This document shows positions 33,657 to 37,678 of a DNA stretch of 37,678 nt, one piece after another; position 1 is the first letter of the stretch; every line of letters starts with the position of its first letter. A program made the position numbers and the translations under genes. This DNA is from Paludibacteraceae bacterium. Its GTDB lineage: Bacteria; Bacteroidota; Bacteroidia; Bacteroidales; Paludibacteraceae. The DNA is taken from the NCBI GenBank assembly GCA_017527905.1, contig JAFXPK010000044.1, positions 1 through 37,678 on the forward strand, written 5' to 3'. The notes below the pieces were generated by a model. That model saw only the letters and a list, made by a program, of their open reading frames with translations, did not search any database and was not told where the DNA came from.

Positions 33657-34574
33657 TTATTTGTTCACTCTGAACTTCTCGTTACCGTTCTTGATGAAGT
33701 CCACGATTTGCTTAGCGGCTGCGATACCTGCGTTGGTGTTGGCCTCAGTGGTCTGCGCACCCATCTTCTTAGGCGTTGAGAAGTAACGGCCCTCGAACTT
33801 AGCGAACTCGTCGTTGGCTGCTGGCATGATGTCCGTGATGTACTTCAAATCCTCGCGCTCAGCCATCAGCTTGAGCAAACCAGCCTCGTCGATGACCTCC
33901 TTGCGGGCTGTGTTGATCAACACGGCGCCCTTCTTCATCTGACCTACCATATCGTAGTTGATGCTGTTCTTGGTCTCTGGCGTTGCAGGGATGTGCAATG
34001 AAACGATGTCGCAAGTCTTGAACAACTCGTTCTGGTTGGCTACCGCCTTCACACCAGCTGATTCGATGGCGGATGCAGGGCAGAACGCGTCGTAAGCGTA
34101 TACGTCCATGCCGAAGCCCTTTGCGATGCGTGCCACGTTGCGGCCTACGTTTCCGAATGCCAACAAACCGAGCTTCTTGCCCATCAACTCAGAGCCGGAC
34201 TTTCCGTTGTAGAAGTTACGTGCTGCGTATACCAACAAGCCGAATACCAACTCCGCTACTGCGTTGGCGTTCTGACCTGGAGTGTTCATCACGCATACGT
34301 TGTGTGCGGTGGCTGCCGCCAAATCCACGTTGTCGTAACCTGCGCCGGCGCGTACGACGATCTTCAACTTCTTGGCTGCGTCGAACACTTCAGCGTCGAT
34401 CACATCGCTACGGATGATGATTGCTTCAGCGTCGGCTGCGGCGTCCAACAATTGCTTCTTCTCGGTGTATTTCTCCAAAAGGACCATGTCGAATCCGGCA
34501 GCGTCCAACTCTTTCTTTATACCGTCGATGGCTACTTTTGCGAACGGTTTTTCTGTGGCTACTAATACCTTCAT
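33657..34574 (-). CDS. serA: D-3-phosphoglycerate dehydrogenase, short (type III, Lys) form
   Basis: This 305-residue enzyme has the D-isomer-specific 2-hydroxyacid dehydrogenase fold without ACT or extra regulatory domains. NAD-binding loop LLAFGNVGRNVARIA, substrate-side NTARKEVIDEAG and VVRAGAGYDNVD are present. Where most PGDHs have the catalytic His (HxGxxT-type), this protein reads PKKMGAQTTEAN, with Lys in place, as in the type III-K enzymes described from Entamoeba histolytica and Bacteroides. It catalyses the first step of serine synthesis and, lacking ACT, is probably not inhibited by serine the way E. coli SerA is. It lies downstream of serC, 70 nt apart, with a perfect palindrome in the gap. 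A terminator follows. Confidence 0.93.
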   Translation of the reverse strand: MKVLVATEKPFAKVAIDGIKKELDAAGFDMVLLEKYTEKKQLLDAAADAEAIIIRSDVIDAEVFDAAKKLKIVVRAGAGYDNVDLAAATAHNVCVMNTPGQNANAVAELVFGLLVYAARNFYNGKSGSELMGKKLGLLAFGNVGRNVARIAKGFGMDVYAYDAFCPASAIESAGVKAVANQNELFKTCDIVSLHIPATPETKNSINYDMVGQMKKGAVLINTARKEVIDEAGLLKLMAEREDLKYITDIMPAANDEFAKFEGRYFSTPKKMGAQTTEANTNAGIAAAKQIVDFIKNGNEKFRVNK

Positions 34575-34595
34575 ATCTGTATCTTTTTAACGATA

Positions 34596-34621
34596 TAGAG
34601 ACGTAGCACGCTACGTCTCTA
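34596..34621. repeat. Perfect 12-bp inverted repeat between serC and serA
   Basis: TAGAGACGTAGC (34596-34607) and GCTACGTCTCTA (34610-34621) flank a 2-nt centre. The ends share the GAGACG/CGTCTC core of the REP-like repeats at 33417-33569. It may stabilise or process the serC-serA message, or be a dispersed REP element. Confidence 0.8.
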
Positions 34622-34644
34622 CTATCATGGATTATTATTTCTTA

Positions 34645-35730
34645 TTATTTGAATTTTGCCTCGTACTCGTCGATGCAGTTTACCAAAGCCTTCACGCTCT
34701 CAAGCGGCAAAGCGTTGTAGCAGGATGCGCGGAAACCGCCCACTGAACGGTGACCCTTGATGCCCACCATGCCTCTCTCCGTGGCGAATGCCATGAAGTC
34801 CTTCTCGATCTCCTCTTTTCTGTCGAGCAACTCGTCCTTCAACACGAAGCAGATGTTCATGTAGGAACGGTCGTTCTTGTCGGCGATCGTTGGCTTGAAG
34901 ATCTTGCTGTTGTCAATCTTGCTGTAGAGCAGGTTGGCACGCTCCTCGGCGCGGCGTTGCATCTCCTTCACACCACCTTGCTTCTTGATCCATCTGAGGT
35001 TCAACAATGCAGTGTAAACCGGCAATACCGGAGGAGTGTTGAACATGGAACCGTTGGCTACGTGTGTGCGATAGTCCAACATCGTAGGGATGGAACCCTC
35101 TTCCTTGGTCAATGCGCTCTCTTTCACGATGACGAAGGTTACACCGGCAGGAGCCAGGTTCTTCTGTGCGCCACCGTAGATGCAATCGTATTTAGCCACG
35201 TCGATCGGACGGGAGAAGATGTCGGAAGACATGTCGGCGATCAAGCGAACTGGTACGTTCGGATCTGCGTGCAACTCCGTTCCGTAGATCGTGTTGTTGG
35301 TTGTGATGTGCAAGTAATCCAAGTCGGCTGGTACGCTGTAACCCTTTGGCAAGTAGTTGTAAGTGGTGTCCGCGCTGGATGCTACCTCAACCACCTCGCC
35401 GAAACGCTTAGCCTCTTTCATGGCTTTCTTTGCCCATACGCCAGTGTTCACGTAACCTGCCTTCTTGTGGAGGAAGTTGTATGGAACCATGCAGAATTCC
35501 AGGCTGGCACCGCCACCGAGGAAAAGTACTTTGTATCCGTCAGGAATGTTTAACAACTCCTTGAACAATGCCTCCGCTTCGTCTACTACCGGTTGGAAGT
35601 ATTTCGCGCGGTGACTGATTTCAAGAATGGAAAGACCGTGTCCCTCGAAATCCAAAACTGCTTTTGCGGTGTCCTCGATCACTTCGCGTGGAAGGATGGA
35701 TGGACCAGCATTAAAATTGTGCATTTTCAT
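34645..35730 (-). CDS. serC: Phosphoserine aminotransferase
   Basis: This 361-residue class V PLP-dependent aminotransferase starts [13 protein letters not shown] and carries [19 protein letters not shown], the PLP-lysine segment [14 protein letters not shown], and [16 protein letters not shown] near the C-terminus, all standard SerC blocks. It converts 3-phosphohydroxypyruvate made by SerA to phosphoserine, and also has a role in pyridoxal phosphate synthesis in some bacteria. It is first of a two-gene leftward operon with serA. Confidence 0.96.
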   Translation of the reverse strand: MKMHNFNAGPSILPREVIEDTAKAVLDFEGHGLSILEISHRAKYFQPVVDEAEALFKELLNIPDGYKVLFLGGGASLEFCMVPYNFLHKKAGYVNTGVWAKKAMKEAKRFGEVVEVASSADTTYNYLPKGYSVPADLDYLHITTNNTIYGTELHADPNVPVRLIADMSSDIFSRPIDVAKYDCIYGGAQKNLAPAGVTFVIVKESALTKEEGSIPTMLDYRTHVANGSMFNTPPVLPVYTALLNLRWIKKQGGVKEMQRRAEERANLLYSKIDNSKIFKPTIADKNDRSYMNICFVLKDELLDRKEEIEKDFMAFATERGMVGIKGHRSVGGFRASCYNALPLESVKALVNCIDEYEAKFK

Positions 35731-35800
35731 ATTCTAAACCAATTAGTTATATGTTTGTATTTTAATTTATTCGTTCCCTTTCCTTTTCGGAAATTCGTCG

Positions 35801-35808
35801 CAAAGGTA
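35801..35808 (-). promoter_or_regulatory. serC-serA promoter -7 box
   Basis: Minus-strand TACCTTTG fits TAnnTTTG. It lies 70 nt before the serC ATG; no clear -33 element is seen. The leader in between is AT-rich, with a GAAATTTCC-like patch. Confidence 0.5.
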
Positions 35809-35830
35809 ACAATTTTCCCTAATCGAAGTA

Positions 35831-36088
35831 TATCTTAACAACTTTTTTTGCTAACAAAATGAATATTTTTCTTTTGTAAACAATTAAAAATGATAGTTTT
35901 GGATGACACTTTGTATAAAAATCGATACTTAAACTATCTTTTTGCTATTTTTATCGAACGGAATGACGGATTGACTTACAAATTGTCTGAAAAACATGTT
36001 GAAAAAAAACTTTTAGTCTTTTTTGTGTGTCGCATTGTTTTCTTGCGGATAAAAATATGTAAATCTACCACAAAAATATACGTAAATC
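35831..36088. other. AT-rich intergenic DNA without recognisable genes
   Basis: The 575-nt gap 35731-36305 between serC and the exported protein holds the serC promoter at its left end and a rightward promoter plus a possible micro-ORF at its right end. The middle stretch is strongly AT-rich. A 95-codon open frame in it (35890-36177) has Phe/Ile/Lys-rich composition typical of chance translation and is not annotated. Confidence 0.6.
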
Positions 36089-36120
36089 TTTGGCGCTTAA
36101 CAAAAAATCAATTAACTTTG
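36089..36120 (+). promoter_or_regulatory. Strong Bacteroidota-type promoter
   Basis: TTTG (36089-36092), a 20-nt spacer and TAACTTTG (36113-36120) match the consensus fully. The first sizeable gene is 185 nt downstream at 36306, leaving a long leader that contains short reading frames. Confidence 0.65.
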
Positions 36121-36176
36121 CTTTGGTATGACAATTTATGCCGCCATGGGGTGGGTTTTGAGTGTGCCAAAAAATA

Positions 36177-36281
36177 GTGAAAATCAAAGTATCATTCGAC
36201 GGAGATTCGAAAAGACCAAGTGGGTATGAAGTCGATTATTGGATTGATGGTGAATATTTCGAAAATAAATATACAAGGTAA
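36177..36281 (+). CDS. Possible 34-residue micro-ORF or gene remnant
   Basis: A GTG-started frame encodes 34 residues beginning MKIKVSFDGDSKRPSGYEV (GTG read as Met), with acidic and aromatic residues in protein-like alternation. It lies 56 nt after the promoter at 36113-36120 and ends 24 nt before the exported-protein gene. A GTG five codons further upstream (36162) is an alternative start. It could be a small protein, a leader peptide, or a fragment of a decayed gene. Evidence is weak: composition and position only. Confidence 0.25.
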   Translation: MKIKVSFDGDSKRPSGYEVDYWIDGEYFENKYTR

Positions 36282-36305
36282 TCTATAAGAAAAAATAAGT
36301 GTTCC

Positions 36306-37268
36306 ATGAAGCTTTTATGTACATTTCTTTTGTTCATGTCTGTTTTGACAGTTTCTGCGAATAACAGACTTCAAATCGTGAAAACGAATGATAATGGGAG
36401 TGAAAAGACACCTTATGAATTAGTGAAGGAGATAAAGGGCATAGTCGATACGCTGGAGGAAAAAGACTCTTTGCTGAGGTATTCTTATTTGGACTATTGC
36501 CTTGATACTCTTTTGCTCCAGAATGTAGGCAAATATAGTGGGCTTTATTTGGCACAACAAATGTGTGAAGATTCACTTGTCCGTTTCTTTTCGCCCAAGC
36601 AAAAGAAACTCTATGTCGAGACAATCTTGAGGGAACGATATTATGATTTATGTTTATGGAATCAAGATATGAGATGGGGTCCTGTTTACAGTGGTGATTG
36701 TATATGTAAATTCCTAATAAAAAATAATTCTGATGAGATATTAAATTCTGTCAGAAACGCCCGAGACGAGTTGAGCCAAATACAATGCGAGGAGTGTACG
36801 GAATCAGACCATAAAATGTTTTATAGAGAATTATTGTTGGGGTTACATGATAATATTGTGATAGATTCTTTGTTCCAGGATTTGATTGTTACGTCTAAAT
36901 TAAAAAAAGAAAAGGAGATTGTCGATTGTTTCACCAAAGGACGTTATATGGAGTGGTTTAAATATAGAAAGGAGGATTTGTTTGATGTCGTAAGTGATGC
37001 TATACGGGAAAATTGCAAGGCATACTATAGAAATTGGTTATATACCAGTGAGTCTTCTGACACTTTGATTTATTATAACTCTTATGACTATGGTTTGATA
37101 TCTTGGTTGGCAGGTGGAATTGAGGATTTTCCTCGGCCTAACAGGAATGATAGGATTCGGTTGGAGTTCAAGGGGAAAGAGTATATGGCTTTTTCGGACG
37201 AATATAAACGACGGGTCCTGCAATGGATGAAAGAGCATAGGTCGGACTATGTGTTACGGTGGGAGTAG
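36306..37268 (+). CDS. Exported protein of unknown function
   Basis: The protein has 320 residues. The N-terminus MKLLCTFLLFMSVLTVSA is a good Sec signal peptide, with likely cleavage after the Ala at about 18; there is no lipobox Cys at that point, so a periplasmic or secreted protein is predicted. The mature part is charged and mostly helical, with conspicuous aromatic residues (LRYSYLDYCLDTLLL, ERYYDLCLWNQDMRWGP) and several cysteines. I recognise no domain. Base composition is clearly more AT-rich than in the dcw and malQ genes, and the gene sits among decayed sequence, so it may be accessory or transferred. It is transcribed alone from the promoter at 36089-36120 with a long leader. Confidence 0.7.
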   Translation: MKLLCTFLLFMSVLTVSANNRLQIVKTNDNGSEKTPYELVKEIKGIVDTLEEKDSLLRYSYLDYCLDTLLLQNVGKYSGLYLAQQMCEDSLVRFFSPKQKKLYVETILRERYYDLCLWNQDMRWGPVYSGDCICKFLIKNNSDEILNSVRNARDELSQIQCEECTESDHKMFYRELLLGLHDNIVIDSLFQDLIVTSKLKKEKEIVDCFTKGRYMEWFKYRKEDLFDVVSDAIRENCKAYYRNWLYTSESSDTLIYYNSYDYGLISWLAGGIEDFPRPNRNDRIRLEFKGKEYMAFSDEYKRRVLQWMKEHRSDYVLRWE

Positions 37269-37296
37269 AAAATGTCCTTCTACAGTTAAAAATCAT

Positions 37297-37304
37297 TATA
37301 TTTG
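37297..37304 (+). promoter_or_regulatory. Possible -7 promoter box before the broken frame
   Basis: TATATTTG matches TAnnTTTG; no good -33 element is seen. The 167-nt gap 37269-37435 also contains a small CTCCT/AGGAG palindrome near 37345 and an AGTTAAGAGTTGAG repeat-like stretch. Confidence 0.35.
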
Positions 37305-37435
37305 CGAATTGGCAAAAGACCGATTGTCAAGATTAGTGTCAACTTCTCCTCTAAGGAGAGGGCAATTGAGGAGTGAAAAGTGGAGGAATGAGTTAAGAGT
37401 TGAGAAACGGTAGTTCGGCGTGGTCGATTAGGGGA

Positions 37436-37678
37436 ATGGTAATCAAGTCCGTCCAAGAAATTCCGCCATATAACTTCACAAATCAGTTTGGCAAAGATCT
37501 GTAAAATCAAGATGTGAATGATCTTTCCCAACTCAAGTGGGTCTTCGACGGAAAGAAGGTGACGCAGGAGCAACTCACAGAGGTTATGAGTAAGACCATT
37601 GAGGAGTGGAATATTCCAAGTGACATTTTGACAAAATGGGGATATGATGGAGAGTTAGAGATGTTTAAGAACGAAAAG
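37436..37678 (+). pseudogene. Protein-coding remnant with an in-frame stop, running off the window
   Basis: From the ATG at 37436 the frame reads MVIKSVQEIPPYNFTNQFG and so on to a TAA at 37502-37504. It then continues open in the same frame to the window edge (NQDVNDLSQLKWVFDG, then VTQEQLTEVMSKTIEEW, then LTKWGYDGELEMF). Both halves look like genuine protein in composition, so a single gene interrupted by a nonsense mutation is the simplest reading. Alternatives are a short upstream ORF followed by a truncated gene, or a sequencing error. No family is recognised. Confidence 0.5.

Noticed and set aside
33313..33673. Open frames over the REP-like repeats
   Set aside because: They are produced by repeated palindromic units and show repeated peptide blocks, not protein-like sequence.
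35890..36177. A 95-codon plus-strand frame
   Set aside because: AT-rich chance frame with hydrophobic and basic composition; it crosses the strong promoter at 36089-36120.

Overview
The window is a chromosomal segment of a Bacteroidales bacterium (phylum Bacteroidota); the sequence alone does not settle the genus. Three things support this. The genes include phylum-typical families: GldH and GldA, RNase H with a viroplasmin domain, the glycine-lipid pair GlsB/GlsA, DPE2-like MalQ with two CBM20 domains, a PSP1 protein, and the short Lys-type SerA. Several intergenic regions carry the Bacteroidota -7 promoter box TAnnTTTG. Most starts lack a Shine-Dalgarno sequence. No tRNA, rRNA, CRISPR array or complete insertion sequence was found.

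Layout. 1-533: the 5' end of a leftward PD-(D/E)XK (Rpn-type) nuclease, then a divergent intergenic region with a hairpin terminator and two rightward promoter boxes. 534-9780: a rightward run of holB, a PSP1 protein, gldH, an in-frame trmB::polyprenyl-synthase fusion, an unknown protein, malQ and a GT90 glycosyltransferase. 9825-12960: an M20 deacylase, RNase H, GldA and YbaK, overlapping or closely spaced. 12961-13223: a period-15 repeat and a bidirectional terminator. 13224-15063: leftward glsA-glsB for glycine lipids. 15194-32395: the division and cell-wall (dcw) cluster mraZ-rsmH-ftsL-ftsI-murE-mraY-murD-ftsW-murG-murC-ftsQ-ftsA-ftsZ, then a second, diverged ftsZ, then yqeY. 32396-33656: 1.26 kb of mostly non-coding DNA with repeated hairpin-plus-terminator modules and REP-like palindromes. 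33657-35730: leftward serC-serA. 35731-37678: AT-rich accessory DNA with one unknown exported protein, a possible micro-ORF and an interrupted reading frame running off the edge.

How it works together. The dcw cluster encodes lipid II synthesis (MurE, MurD, MurC, MraY, MurG), septal transpeptidase and glycosyltransferase (FtsI, FtsW), the membrane linkers FtsL and FtsQ, and the cytoskeleton (FtsA plus two FtsZ proteins). It starts at a promoter overlapped by a likely MraZ operator. MurE has the DNPR motif, so the peptidoglycan is predicted to contain meso-diaminopimelate.

The points most worth attention are: (1) the tandem second FtsZ with altered nucleotide-pocket residues but an intact T7 loop and FtsA-binding tail; (2) the duplicated RNA stem-loop with identical 12-nt loops and compensatory stem changes at 32417-32446 and 32875-32904; (3) the TrmB-prenyltransferase fusion with a possible internal start; (4) a perfect Shine-Dalgarno in front of ftsA in a phylum that rarely uses one.
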